NCBI GenBank assembly: GCA_015039365.1 | Contig: WION01000001.1 | Coordinates: 992,001-1,056,000 of the forward strand | Direction: 5' to 3' | DNA: 64,000 nucleotides | From: Amanita rubescens | Lineage: Eukaryota > Basidiomycota > Agaricomycetes > Agaricales > Amanitaceae | Shown: positions 51,584 to 62,806 of the stretch, piece after piece | How the letters are laid out: every line of letters begins with the position of its first letter | How positions within the stretch are numbered: position 1 is the stretch's first letter | Translations under genes and position numbers: made by a program | Notes under the pieces: model-generated | The model's input: the letters and a program-made list of their open reading frames with translations, nothing else | Databases searched by the model: none | Told to the model about the DNA's origin: nothing

Positions 51584-54124
51584 CTATATAACGCCGTAAT
51601 ACGGGGTAAGCGGTATCGTACGTCGTCGTGTAGGGTCATTCGATGACCTTGCCTTTCTGAGCCAGTAACGCGTGAGATAGAATGGCCAGCAAAGCCGTTT
51701 CCAAAATGAGGCATCTTTTTCCTTGAACATGTACTGGCTTTGGAAGGCGATGATGATCCAAACGGTGGGCACCGTCATCGCCAACATAGTGATAACGTAC
51801 AACGGCAACGTGCCGCGTGTGCCTGGGTTAATTTCCATAACGTTCATGCCAAAGACGCTCTTGTATAAACACCAATCAGTCTATATATCATTGGTGGAAA
51901 GAAGTGTTGTTGACTTACATTTGTAAAAGTCGCCGGGAGGAAAATCATCGTCAAAAACGAAATTTGTTTCATCTGTCATATCGATTGAGCAACCACATTC
52001 GGTCATCTCGTAGAACGCGGACACGTACCGCTGGAAAAGGGGAGAGAGTTAATAATGCAACGCAAAAATAACAATCTGAACACTTGCCTGAGTTATCTTT
52101 GACGGTCGCTTCCGTCATTCGTTTCATGACCTGAATATCGTTAATGTTCACGCTGCTAAACACCTATGAAGGAATTAGCATTTCAGTCAAAGTCAAAATC
52201 AAAAGCCACCAACAAGATTCATGACGTTTCCAAGTCGCTTTTCCTGGATCTCACGTCCTATCTCTAGTCGTTCCACCGCTTTTTGCAACATGTTGCATTC
52301 TCTTTCAAGTAAAGGTTTGCATATCTCTCGTTGCTCTTCTGTAAGCGCTGGGTTTGGGGTGTTTCTTATGAATTGGACCGTCTTCTTGAAGGATTGTAGG
52401 AAGGACGAATAATACAGAAGATGCGCACGAATCATGTGCAGTCGTTGTGTTAACTCTAGAGACGATGTCTGCATCACGTCGGATTCCTAGTTCATACAAA
52501 TGGTCTGTTTAAAGTTTCATCATGATAACGAAAGATCGTACCAGCTGAACAATGTATTCATTCAATTGTTGTAATGCCTCATCCCACGCATAAGCAGCTT
52601 GCCAAATGAAAATTAACAATAAGAATGTAGGATCTTTGGCTTTCGCGAGCATCTTTTGCCAGTAAACACTTTGACCTTTCAAACAAAGTGAGATTCTAAA
52701 AGGATTATCAGAACGCGTGCACAATTACCAGCAAACCGAATGCGTTCATGGAGATAGTCTGCCTTGGTCGTCGGTAGGTCCATATTCGCGTGGTAAGAAA
52801 TGATCGTGTTTCCATTTACATTACGAATAAGGTGGACCGACAAAAGATCCAGGACGAGGGCATACTCTCCGGACGAGGCTTTTTTACCTGAATTTCCTGG
52901 TTTTGGGCGCGTCAGCTTGATTCTTAAAGGTGACTGGGTATCGATGGTTTGCGTAACTATGGTAATAGTTTAGCAAGCAGCAAAGTCACAGCAGTAAGAA
53001 CTTTCCCAATCGATCTTGGTCTATGGGAAATAAGGTAGCGGAGGAATCCACCAAGTCCGCACTCCGCGGAATCAAGTCGCCAGGGACTACTTGTATAAAT
53101 GGCAAGGTAATTGTTATGTCTGTCATATACGGGTCATCAATAAAGAGTGCCATCCAGGAATGACAGGGTACATACGGTCGCCTATGTTCTCCCGTGAATC
53201 TTCTTGGAAACGTGAGGGAATCCAATTCAGTGAAGAAGAAAAGAAGAAAGGTTCAATATCATATCTGGAAATAACGGCACCAGCTTAGACTAAACTTTAT
53301 GATGTAACTTGGCAACATACTTGCCGCCCAGCATTTTCAAAGTAGGACCAGACAAATTCTTGACGAAAAGGGCTCTCACTCGTATGTCTGGCCCTTGCTG
53401 CAAGAGTCCACGATAAGCAGAGTGGTGGCAATATTTCCCGGAGACGTACCTTGTGATCTTTAAACCAGTTCCATTCCTCATCGAAACTTGATTCATCGTC
53501 TTTCATTTTCAATTCTCCAGCGTTTTTGAAGACACCCATCTCATTGACGTCGAGTAGGTAGATCGAACATGGTAGAGAACGGTCATAGTTATCGATGGCT
53601 GCACGAATTTTGCACTTTGTAACTTGTCCATGAGTCCAATTCGGAAACCGAGACTGGGGGTATTCTTTCCAACAATGTCCGTTGCATGCTCTGTGATTGC
53701 AGTCTCCCGGAACAGGTGGAGCTCCAGAATTTAACTGCGCCTGATCAATAGCTAATGTGACAGTCAGCCGAGCGTCTTTCTGATCATAAATGACTTGTTA
53801 CTAACGATCTCGAATGTCTATCCAAGGCCAAGGAGCCTGAAGGTGATGAGTGACGGTGGGGTGGTGGTGGAATACGGTGGATCTCGACAGGTGGCGCCCC
53901 TGAATGTAGATGATACAACTCCCTAGGGTTGTCCCAGTATCAGCAGAATAGTGGGGGTATCGAAAGTCTACACGCACCGCGAAGGAACTGCCATCATGAA
54001 ACAGTGGAAGGATGGCTTACACAGTACCTTCCTAGTTCATATATGTGGAGGAATGTCGTAAGCCGCATGGCACTGAAATCAGGGTCCAGCGTCTATAGTG
54101 TACTCACCTTTGAACCTTAATCAT
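51584..54124 (-). CDS. CorA-like membrane protein
   Basis: Member of the CorA-like magnesium transporter superfamily, in the Agaricomycete style with a large soluble N-terminal domain. Start MIKVQSAMRLTTFLHIYELG (54124) is assembled from two short exons, then SSFAVRVDFRYPHYS and YIQGRHLSRSTVFHHHPTV. The middle has HSWMALFIDDPYMTDITITL. The stalk coiled coil includes RECNMLQKAVERLEIGREIQ. The first membrane segment is MKQISFLTMIFLPATFT, followed by SVFGMNVMEINPG, which carries the GMN hallmark, and a second segment LYVITMLAMTVPTVWIIIAF, then a basic tail to 51584. Ion specificity cannot be told from sequence. The upstream gene, Asterix, is divergent. Confidence 0.86.
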
Positions 54125-54348
54125 GGCATGTTCACCGAACCGTCTCCGGTCATATCGACCGACTCGGCGAAGAACATGATCGATAGTACTACTTCTAGTG
54201 TGACTGTGGTCGTCACACCGCTATCGGAGACAGACAATCCCCGGCGAATCTTCCCTAGCTACATTAGAAAGGGTTCGAAGGAGACTAGGGCCCTCATAAA
54301 TTAAGATTACGCAGCCAGGTTCTGAAGTACATTGAGTATTGAGAATAC

Positions 54349-54355
54349 TATATAG
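54349..54355 (+). promoter_or_regulatory. TATA-like element upstream of Asterix
   Basis: TATATAG lies about 70 bp upstream of the Asterix ATG (54425), in the 300-bp divergent interval shared with the CorA-like gene. Position fits a TATA box with a short 5' UTR. Confidence 0.4.
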
Positions 54356-54424
54356 AGTATGCGTGACATCGTGACGACCAAATCCATTGGCGTTGGCGAC
54401 GCTACACTTCGACCGCCACACAAC

Positions 54425-54905
54425 ATGTCCGTTGCGAAACTCCAAGACGACCCTCGCGACGCAGCTCTCGAGACCAAATTCACGCTACCCAACTCATGGT
54501 ATAGAGATAGTGGTATGTGTTGCATTGTGTGAACTGGTGCTGCGAACTTAAATATCGTTGAAGATGTTTTGGGTTCGTCAACCATGTTCTTCGCCGGCCT
54601 CATCTTGGTGACAAGGAACAGGTTTGTCTTATGCGGGGCCAATGGTAATTTTTATTTATGGCTGGCTTAGGTTCTTGGCATGGCCCACAGTTATATTTGC
54701 TATAAACGGCCTAATCAATCAGCACCCTCTGCGCTCTAAAGACGGTCAAGGAGGGGGTTGGAACAATGTCTTGTACGCGTTCAACATCATTCAACCGAGT
54801 TTCATTCGCTGACGTTCTGATAGCCTATGTGTTACGGCTCTTTTTGCAGCCTACTTCCCACTCTTTCTCATGCCTACACCGGTCAACTGCATAGCCAAGA
54901 CTTGA
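54425..54905 (+). CDS. Asterix / PAT complex subunit (WDR83OS family)
   Basis: Small ER membrane protein that, with CCDC47 in animals, forms the PAT complex chaperoning nascent membrane proteins. It is hidden because it is cut into four short exons: 54425-54512, 54564-54621, 54671-54772 and 54824-54905. These sum to 330 nt in frame, 109 residues, the family's usual length. The N-terminus is MSVAKLQDDPRDAALETKFT, then SWYRDSDVLGSSTMFFAGLI and RFLAWPTVIFAINGLINQHP, and finally FLCVTALFAAYFPLFLM. The three hydrophobic segments fit the family. Family assignment rests on recognised pattern; a profile search would confirm it. Confidence 0.85.
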
Positions 54906-55031
54906 TACCCAACTGCTTTTATTATTATATGCTCGTTTCGTATACAACATGTATGGTATAACTTGCGTGTCTCCAATAATTAATTCAAATAATAACAAGA
55001 ATGGCTGATAGAGAGATTGTTACAGGCTACC

Positions 55032-58000
55032 TCAAACAAATAGGGACGTATCCAGCCCATGCGAGAAATCCAATACAACGATATGGCGATCGTGAGAGGT
55101 ACTATAATAATGATAAGTAGTTGTAAAAGGGATTAGAGTTGCGTCGTACCTTACAATCCGTGATACATCGAACTTGACATCAAAAATTTGACTTGTGTGC
55201 TTGCCAGTGAACTTATTGATCAGTTTCCCTGGAGAGGTTATGTTACTCGCGAACCTTGAGACAAAAACAGATAACTGGTACCTGTTTTGAGATCCCACAG
55301 TTTTATCGTCTTGTCGTAGCTGACACTGACTAGACGACCATTGCGTGGATCAACAGACAGGGCGCGTACAAGCGCGTCATGCGCAACCAATGTGCGCAAA
55401 CAGTCACCTGTGGAAGCTGACCAAATTTTGATCTTGCAGTCGTTCGATCCAGAGACGATCAGGTCATCCTAGGTCGCACAACTCAGGGATATACAACGCA
55501 GTATCCTGGCGAATGCCTCACCTTGAACTCAATACACGCAAGACCTCTATCATGGCCTTCAAATGTCTTCAGTCGCTCTCCACTGGCAATGTCCCATAAA
55601 ATCATCTTCCCATCTCCGCTTGCACTGACCTGCGTGCCTACTAAGCCTCAAATGACAACTACTTCACGAACCAAGGACGTACCACTCGACCATTTTGAAG
55701 GCCAACCGCGTTCACTGGACCTTCGTGGCCACGCATAGACCTATGCAGTTCGAGTGTGTTACGATTCCACACCCGTACAACACCATCCTTTGAGCTTTTC
55801 AACCACATCTTAGAATCCGTTTTCAATCCCTTTTTTTGGAACTTACCAGCTCACTATCCACTTCTTGTCAATCTTCAAATCCAAGACGCCACCGACATGT
55901 CCTTTGAGAACGTCCCTAACTTCAGCATTTACTTCCTTGTCGCTCGTTTCGATTCCATCCTCCATGATCGGACGACCAGTCCAAATGTCCCAAACACAGA
56001 TCGAGCAATCACTGCTCCCGCTAACCATGAATCCCCTCCTCTTTGTCGTCCTCGTGGTTGTTGGGAACCGTTCGCGTAGAGGCGTCTCCGAACTAAGCAA
56101 GTCACCAGACGCGGAGATTTGCTCTGCGGCAGAATCTGGACCCATTTCAGTCACACCGTCCCGGTTCTGATCCCAATCGTGCTCGAACTTTAAGCAGAGA
56201 ACGCTGCCTTGGTGGGCACCCCAGAAAGTACCAAGGAGACGACCTGTACGCAAACTCCACACTTTGATTGTACGATCACGAGACCCAGTTACGATTCGTT
56301 GCGAATCAAATTCTAGACAATATACACTAAAATAAAGTGAAGATAACAGGATTAAAAAAACACTGAATTCAAGCTACACACCTATCACTATGTCCTGGAA
56401 TACGCATTACCTTGGGTTCCCATCTGGATCTTGGTTCTACGTTGGGGAAGCCATGGCGAGTATGTATTGTGGGCTCGTCTAGGAACGTTATAGCTGTATG
56501 CATCGGCCTTGCAGGACCAGCCCATCGTCTCTCTAGTTCAAAACGCTCCCGATAGAGTCGACGCCAGTCTAATTGCAGTGGAGCGTTCCTGGGCGAAACC
56601 AGATGCGATCTTGGATGACAAAATGAGTCAAAGGACCAGGCAAGAAGGACTGAGTACTGACGTAATCCGTTGAAGCGGGAACTCTGAAAATGGTGGTGGC
56701 TGCATTGAAGGCAGTTCATTCGTAGTTCTCTGAGGTGCCGTGCATTTTTTGCTTACCGTGTTCAATTTCTGATCGCCACTGATTGACCTTTGAAACTTGG
56801 AATCGACTTTTGCCATCTTGTTACATCGTTTTCTGATCAACTTTTGTGGTCTGTTTGCACGACGCAAATCTATGGCCCAACGTCCTAAGAATAAGGCTTG
56901 CCATATAGAATTGTCACTAGCAAGGGCGCGCCACTTGCGTGACACAGAAAGGCATGCCAGAATCGATCTTAAGGCATCCGGATCAGGTACTGGGTACGAG
57001 GGCATGTCCAGGTCCGTTGAGTCTGGCGCTGGACTTGCAGGAGGCGAGAGGGGTGTGCAGAGTAGCATGAGGATGTGTAGAGCCAGCTCCGTCGGTAAAA
57101 GTGATAAAATGTCTACGGAGATGGGCCAGTCCAGAACGGATAACAACGTAAAGTCAGTCCGCGTAATCAACACAGAGAGCATGGCGAGCAAAACAGTGCA
57201 TTAGTGTCATTGTATCGCAAGAGAAGATTGAACGACAAGAAGCAGAAGCCGACATAAACCATATGAATGTCATGCTTTTAGGTTCGATCGCAATGCGGCT
57301 GACGCATGGGATGTCCGTAGTCTGATATGAAATGGAACTCACCAACACCAGTGACAGCACGTATGTCAATGAAACACGCCTCGTCATCGATCAACTCTCC
57401 TTCCTCTCCGTCTAATGGCGCTAACTCGCTATAATCGATGAGGTGCCCATCGGTGTCTTCACTTTCCCAGTCAGGGGAAATGGACTTGGCCTTTCCTTTT
57501 CCTTTCCAACGAGGGAATGTCCCACTATTTGCAGACGATTGTCGCGTGGAAGGACAGCAGGGCGCAGCAACCGAAGATATAGGACAAGATGATGGGGAGG
57601 TGACAATGGGGAATAAACTCTTTCCAGGAGAGGATAAAGCCTCCCATATGCGTGGAAGTATAGTTCTCAGCGGATTTGACGGGGATTCCCTGCCAGCATC
57701 ATCGGAGATGCCATACTGAGCCTCGACGGAATTCGCGAGATCAAAGGGATAAGAGCCTTGAAGAGTATCGTCGGTGAACGCTGATCCGCAAAGGGCCAAG
57801 CTGGGACTAGAATGAAAACCTCGTCTAGTTTGGAAGGATGCTCGAGGGTGCCCATATTCATTTGCATAAGAACGAATGTCATAGTGAGTTGTGGCATGTC
57901 CGTGTGGCGGTTCCCCGTAGGGATATGTTTGCCGATAATGAACAGACGGGAAAGTATTGACGTCAACGTCAATAATTGAGAAGTCTGCTGTTGGTGCAGG

Positions 58001-58234
58001 GGATGCTGGGCGTTGTATAGGAAATGATGAGGAAGCTTCGGCGTTCTCAAAAGGCATATTGGTTGTATCGTTGGATTCAGTGTCTGGATTGCTGTTGGAA
58101 GGAGGGAAGGTTGAATCACAATAGGGGAAATGTTGGTGTAAGTCCTGAGTTGAACAGCCTCCAGAACGAGGAGGCACACGAGATGAACAGGTGCTCAACT
58201 CGGAACTGGTTGGCACGCGACTACAGTGATCCAT
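55032..58234 (-). CDS. F-box/WD40 repeat protein (SCF substrate receptor)
   Basis: Expected to bind Skp1 through the F-box and substrates through a WD40 propeller, in a Cullin1-RBX1 ligase. Start ATG 58234 opens a disordered Ser/Pro-rich region of about 320 residues. The F-box follows (DILSLLPTELALHILMLLCT, then SILACLSVSRKWRALASDNS and IWQALFLGRW). WD40 blades follow, over many short exons: RGFMVSGSSDCSICVWDIWT, LKGHVGGVLDLKIDKKWIVS, GHEGPVNAVGLQNGR, SGDGKMILWDIASGERLKTF, SGSNDCKIKIWSASTGDCLR and SVSYDKTIKLWDLKTG. The end is HDRHIVVLDFSHGLD at 55032. The layout resembles Pop1/Cdc4/Met30-type receptors; which one cannot be told. Its end converges on the Asterix gene. Confidence 0.9.
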
Positions 58235-58380
58235 CGTGGGTGAGGTGAGTTTCTTTGGAGTCGCCTAGCCGTCAGATTAGAAGCTAGCTGTCGTCCGAGT
58301 CGGTGGTTTGGCGATATATCAGGAGTCAGGACGAGCTCATCGTCCGGTGTGGGATAAGTTGCCAAGTTTAGCCTACTAAT

Positions 58381-60169
58381 TTATCCCAACTTCTCTATGA
58401 CAGCCTTTACTAACTCTACGTCGGGCTTTTCAACATCCACAACTCTTCTCTCTCTCTCGAGGAGGCCGCGGAATTGAATGGGAAGTACGTCACGAGTAAA
58501 GTTAAACCCTTCGATACCCTCTAATGCCCGCGAAACTGCCTCGGAAAATTTGGCTGGATGTGCAGTGGAGAGCACAATCTGATGAACTTTTGGAGAACTA
58601 TCCGTCTGTTAGATCATGCACCACACAACGATACGCAGTGCCTACTTTGAAGCACTGACAATGCCCGCTACTGACAGACCGACGGCAGTATGAGGATCGG
58701 CTATGTAGGACTTTTGATAATACATCCTAATTGTTTCTAAAGTCTAAAAAAAAAATTGTAAGAACAATTTGCGCTAGCCGTGAAGGCAAAGCTCACTTGA
58801 TTATCATCAACTCTCTCTGCAAGAAAGTCTCTTCTGGCGAATCCAAGCACGGTTGGTGATACTTCCATTCTACCATCCTTTTTTACCTTGTCCATCCATC
58901 CTGCCACTGAATCGCAAGCCTGTTTTCTTCTCGATTGAAAATCGGAACCTCGTGAATCTTCATACGCAAGGTACCATAGCAACCTTTCAAAGTTACTTGA
59001 CACGAGTATATCCATTGCAGGACTCAGTGTCTCTCTAACTCCGCTCGCATCTATAGGAAGCGAAGAATCCACCTTCTCGTATCGGCCTGTCTTCCAGAAC
59101 CTTGTCAAGATATCATTGGCATTCGTCGCTACCGCAAGCTTCGTCATTGGTAATCCCATCCGCTTTGCGTAATAGCCCGCTAGTACGTCACCAAAGTTAC
59201 CTGTCGGCACGACGTATTGTATCTCAACCTCTTCTGGGTCTGTGGTATCCGGAAGGGATTTCATTAATTGAAAATACGAAAGCACGTAATAAACGGTTTG
59301 TGCGAGGATACGGGCCCAATTTATTGAATTGACGGCACCGAGGTGATGTTTCTCGTTGAACTCTCTATCAGCAAAGAGTGACTTGACTATGTCCTGAGTT
59401 GAGCTGTCAGCAGGCTGGACCTTCTTTTGTGCAGTGCAGTATACCTGACAATCGTCGAACGTCCCTTTTACGGCGATATTGTGGACGTTTGCATCAGTCA
59501 CCGTCGTCATCTGTGCCTCTTGTATAGGAGAGACGCGACCCTTTGGATGTAAAATGAAGATTGATATATTCTCCTTGCCGCGCAGGCCATATATCGCAGC
59601 GCTTGGATGCAATCGTGAATGAATTTCACTCGTACTTCACTCAGAGGGCTGCGTACCTTCCAGTATCCCCACTGGTTGCGCCTACAATCGTCAACGTATC
59701 GTTTTTCTCGCCTTGCCCTTTCTTTGCATTCCTCCGCCTCAGGAAAAACTCGAACAGATTTCCAAGTAGTTGCAAAGCTACATCTTTAAATGCAAAGGTT
59801 GGACCATGGAATAACTCCAGAATCCAAGTCTTTTCCCCTACTTTATTCAGGGGCGCGACTTCTGGGCATCTAAATGTCTTGTAGGACCGATCAACGAGAT
59901 CTTTTAGCTCATCTTGGCTGATCTCTTCCGGTGAGATATACAACGAGAGCACCGCAACAGAGATCTCTTGAAAAGTGTAATTTTTCCATTTTCTCCAATC
60001 TGTCGGTAGAGATGGAATTTTCGTAGGTATATATAGTCCGCCGTCAGGTGCGAGACCTGCGAGGACGGTCTAATTTGGACTATTGGGTTACAGTGTAACG
60101 GATCGGGTATGATCTGACCTCCTCAAATGAGAGTTCCTTTGGATCTCCACGCGTCGAGAAATATTTCAT
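58381..60169 (-). CDS. THR4: Threonine synthase
   Basis: PLP enzyme converting O-phosphohomoserine to threonine, last step of threonine synthesis. Start MKYFSTRGDPKELSFEE (60169), joined after a short intron to TVLAGLAPDGGLYIPTKIPS, the family N-terminus. The PLP lysine is in ELFHGPTFAFKDVALQLLGN. Next are TIVGATSGDTG, rejoined to SAAIYGLRGK, then INWARILAQTVYYVLSYFQ, QYVVPTGNFGDVLAGYYAKR and NANDILTRFWKTGRY. The C-terminus, STAHPAKFSEAV to IEKLG, ends at 58381. Complete, about the usual 500-520 residues. The upstream region is only 317 bp to the hemerythrin stop. Confidence 0.95.
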
Positions 60170-60486
60170 GGGCGTTGCGCAGATGCCGAAACAGTTATGT
60201 TTACGGTACATCCATTTGGACCTATTTACATCTGCCTTAATATATCACAGTGGATTCCATGTTGACAGCCTTACATGATTTAATGGTAAAAGATCTTGTC
60301 ATGTCCACGCGCCGGTATCTGTAACATGTCGAAGCACATTGCTGGGCGCTGGGCGCGCGTGATAAAGTTTACAAATACAATACAGTACTCTGATTCCATC
60401 ATCACGCATGCACCAATTTCACGTAGAAAAAGCAACGTAAACACAAATGATATACACCAGGGACCTGAGTATATCGTGAAGGGCGT
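60170..60486. other. Intergenic region, THR4 promoter side
   Basis: 317 bp between the THR4 start and the hemerythrin gene stop, both minus strand. It should hold the THR4 promoter. I saw no TGACTCA/TGACTC-type general amino-acid control site on a quick reading of both strands. Confidence 0.4.
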
Positions 60487-61417
60487 TCAGTACTGACGAG
60501 GTTTCCCCTTCAAATCATATGGCGAGAACTTCCACCAACTTCAACATGTTTAAGATGTAGGATTGACCTCGTTTCTTGAAAAAACATACCTGGAATATTT
60601 GAAACCAGAGAAGTTACGAGCAAGCCACATCAAAGGTCCCGGCAGAGGAGGCTACATTGTGGTGAATAAGTACGCACGATAAGAGGAGATGGCTGGATTT
60701 CCTTACCCAATGGGGCACGTCTAAAGTATTATGGTGCGATACGCACCAAGGGAGGATGGTAAAGAATGCACCATTAGCCTTCGCGTATTCACCATGCTCT
60801 GCAAAAAAAAAGCTCGTCATGTACAGCACATAGCCGTTCAATGTGACTAACCAGCCATCATGACGTCCAGTTCTGACTTTTCAAATTTATTGAGTTGGTC
60901 TGGCATAATTGTTGGCATCTGGGAAAGACTCAATGACCAGTACTCGAAGGAGAACGTCTAGCCAAACCTCGTCATGAAGATGTTGCGACATAAAATCGGC
61001 GAATCCCCTCAATAGCGCCCTAGTCTTCTCCGCGTCATACTTTTCCTGGTGGTCAAACACAGATTTTATGTACTGGTGAAATGCATCCAAAGGTCCGGAG
61101 AACTCTTCGTGCTCGCGAAGGTTTTCTGACATGTCGAGCCGCTTTCCAAGATGAGGGAAGAATATTTTTTCCTCACCCCTGTGGTGAATATGGATCATGT
61201 CCACCGCTGTCAAGCAGTAGCCTGCGAATGCAATCTCGTCTCCGGGTTTAACAACAGGAGCTTTCTCGTATATGGAATTGCAGCCGCGAATGAGAACGTT
61301 GTGCATGAGAGCCATATCTATCCAGAAGCTATTCGGGATATCATTGAAGTCGACGGACTTGCCGGAAGGCACGTCAATGAGGGTATAGGGAGGACTCATG
61401 GTCTTGTGTTCAACCAT
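60487..61417 (-). CDS. Hemerythrin-domain protein
   Basis: Predicted non-haem di-iron (or O2/NO-sensing) protein. Start ATG 61417 (MVEHKTMSPPYTLIDVPSGK), in a good start context. Iron-ligand candidates in order: HNVLIRGCNSIYE, HIHHRGEEKIFFPHLGKRL, HEEFSGPLDAFHQYI and HLHDE. An intron of about 50 nt (about 60906-60955) after HLHDE rejoins MPTIMPDQLNKFEKSELDVM; the other frame would stop 20 residues later. Further joints give EHGEYAKANGAFFTILPWCV and HHNTLDVPHW, then PPLPGPLMWLARNFSGFKYS and a final exon ending KGKPRQY. Related hemerythrin-like proteins are common in fungi; physiological role unknown. Confidence 0.85.
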
Positions 61418-61638
61418 GCTGTTTGGGTGCAGGAGTTGCACCGAAACCCGAAGCTCGACCTGCTTTTAAGTAATGGCAGGGCCCAGTCACGGGTAAGCAA
61501 TATACTTATTCTCGTGTTCATCAATGATGCGGTAAGAACGCGACGTTCTCGTAAGATGTGTGTGCGGATTATTAATATTGGTAGAAGAGCGTGGCAGACA
61601 CAGCATCGATATCATCGAATCACAGGGGTATCTTCAAT

Positions 61639-61646
61639 CATATATA
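61639..61646 (+). promoter_or_regulatory. TATA-like element upstream of small membrane protein
   Basis: An alternating TATATATA lies about 100 bp upstream of the ATG at 61746, in the 328-bp divergent interval shared with the hemerythrin gene. Confidence 0.35.
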
Positions 61647-61745
61647 TAGGAGAATCTAAATCTCAATCTCAGACACAAGAACAATGTGATATTGACATCT
61701 CGAATATTTATACGACCTTGGGTTCTATGTTGCCCCTCTCTTGGC

Positions 61746-62174
61746 ATGGTTCCTTCTCAATCTCATTCGCAACAGGCTGCTAGAAGCCATAGCTCTCATA
61801 ACCGCCCTCAACTTCCACGTCTCCAGTCTAAATTTGAAAAGTTGCGCCATGTCCATAGCTCACCTCTCTATGCTCATCACGAGGAAGACGAGGAAGATGT
61901 CGAATGCGGAAGTGACATGCAGTGTTGTGAACAGTCTTTTTGCACTCGTCAGGATCATCATAACGGCGCCTGTATTTGCCCGGAGAATTCGCTTTATCAG
62001 CGCAAAGTGACTTCGTTGGAAAGACGGGTGAGAGTCGGTGGTTGGGTGGCAATGATGGTTCTTTTATTGCTCACTGCCTGCTTCGTAATCAGGGAATTGT
62101 TGGTCAATTATTTTCTTTCACTTTACGGCCTCCCTGATGACTATGTTAGATGCATCGAAGACCGAGTTAGCTAG
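61746..62174 (+). CDS. Small single-pass membrane protein, unknown
   Basis: A single uninterrupted frame of 142 residues from MVPSQSHSQQAARS. The N-terminal part is polar, His/Ser-rich, then acidic (HEEDEEDVECGSD) with four clustered Cys (CCEQSFC, GACIC). A hydrophobic segment (GGWVAMMVLLLLTACFVI) predicts one membrane span near the C-terminus, followed by a short conserved-looking tail (YGLPDDYVRCIEDRVS). No signal peptide. It is divergent from the hemerythrin gene. Family not recognised. Coding status rests on composition, a TM segment and a TATA-like element, so moderate confidence. Confidence 0.55.
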   Translation: MVPSQSHSQQAARSHSSHNRPQLPRLQSKFEKLRHVHSSPLYAHHEEDEEDVECGSDMQCCEQSFCTRQDHHNGACICPENSLYQRKVTSLERRVRVGGWVAMMVLLLLTACFVIRELLVNYFLSLYGLPDDYVRCIEDRVS

Positions 62175-62806
62175 ATTGAAATGTCAAATTCAACAGCGTA
62201 GCTTACACGGTTATAAGACTTTGAGATTTCACATAATTTATCAAAATGTCGTGAATGGGCAAAAGATATACATACTGCAAGACAAGTGGAGATGAGCAGA
62301 AACTGATGGGAAGCGTTAATCAAACCAGCGCAAGACTCCCCTCGAGGTCACCCACGCAGGAAAGCAACAGACAAACAGACTGGCCCTGTGTATGGATAAG
62401 ATGAAGGTTGCCAAGCAGAGGAGCAGAGTTTAGACAAGCAGGTTGAAGCGCGGACGGCCGAGGTAAGAGTGCCAGAAAGAGACGAACCAAAGAGCGACAT
62501 TCCTGACTCGAGTCTATGGGCGAGCACTACCAGGGCTTCGAAAGATGGGGCATATCCTTGAGCAGACGTGAAAGCTCTCGGAGTCTCCAAATGCCGGAGT
62601 TGGAATTTGGAAAGTAAAAGAGAGTTCACGAGACGCGGCGTGACGCAGCAAGGAGGGGTGAATACGAGGGAAGGCCATGTACCGAAAGTCAGCGCGCCCA
62701 ATTCTCCAGCAAGTGACGTGGAAAACAATAGAGACCAGGACGTCTGTAAGGATCCAGCCAGCCGTCGAGTTAAGGGCGTCGGATCCGAGAGACCCGATGC
62801 ACAACC
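62175..62806. other. Intergenic region before the HNH gene
   Basis: About 630 bp. A minus-strand frame of 126 codons (62348-62728) and a plus-strand frame (62568-62858) overlap each other but have no domain or intron logic. It should contain the HNH gene promoter. No repeat or RNA gene seen. Confidence 0.5.

Noticed and set aside
54127..54304. Short plus-strand frame MFTEPSPVIS...
   Set aside because: It ends before Asterix with no splice that joins it in phase, and sits in the divergent promoter.
62348..62728. 126-codon minus-strand frame
   Set aside because: No domain or start context; overlaps another unrelated frame on the plus strand; likely upstream region of the HNH gene.
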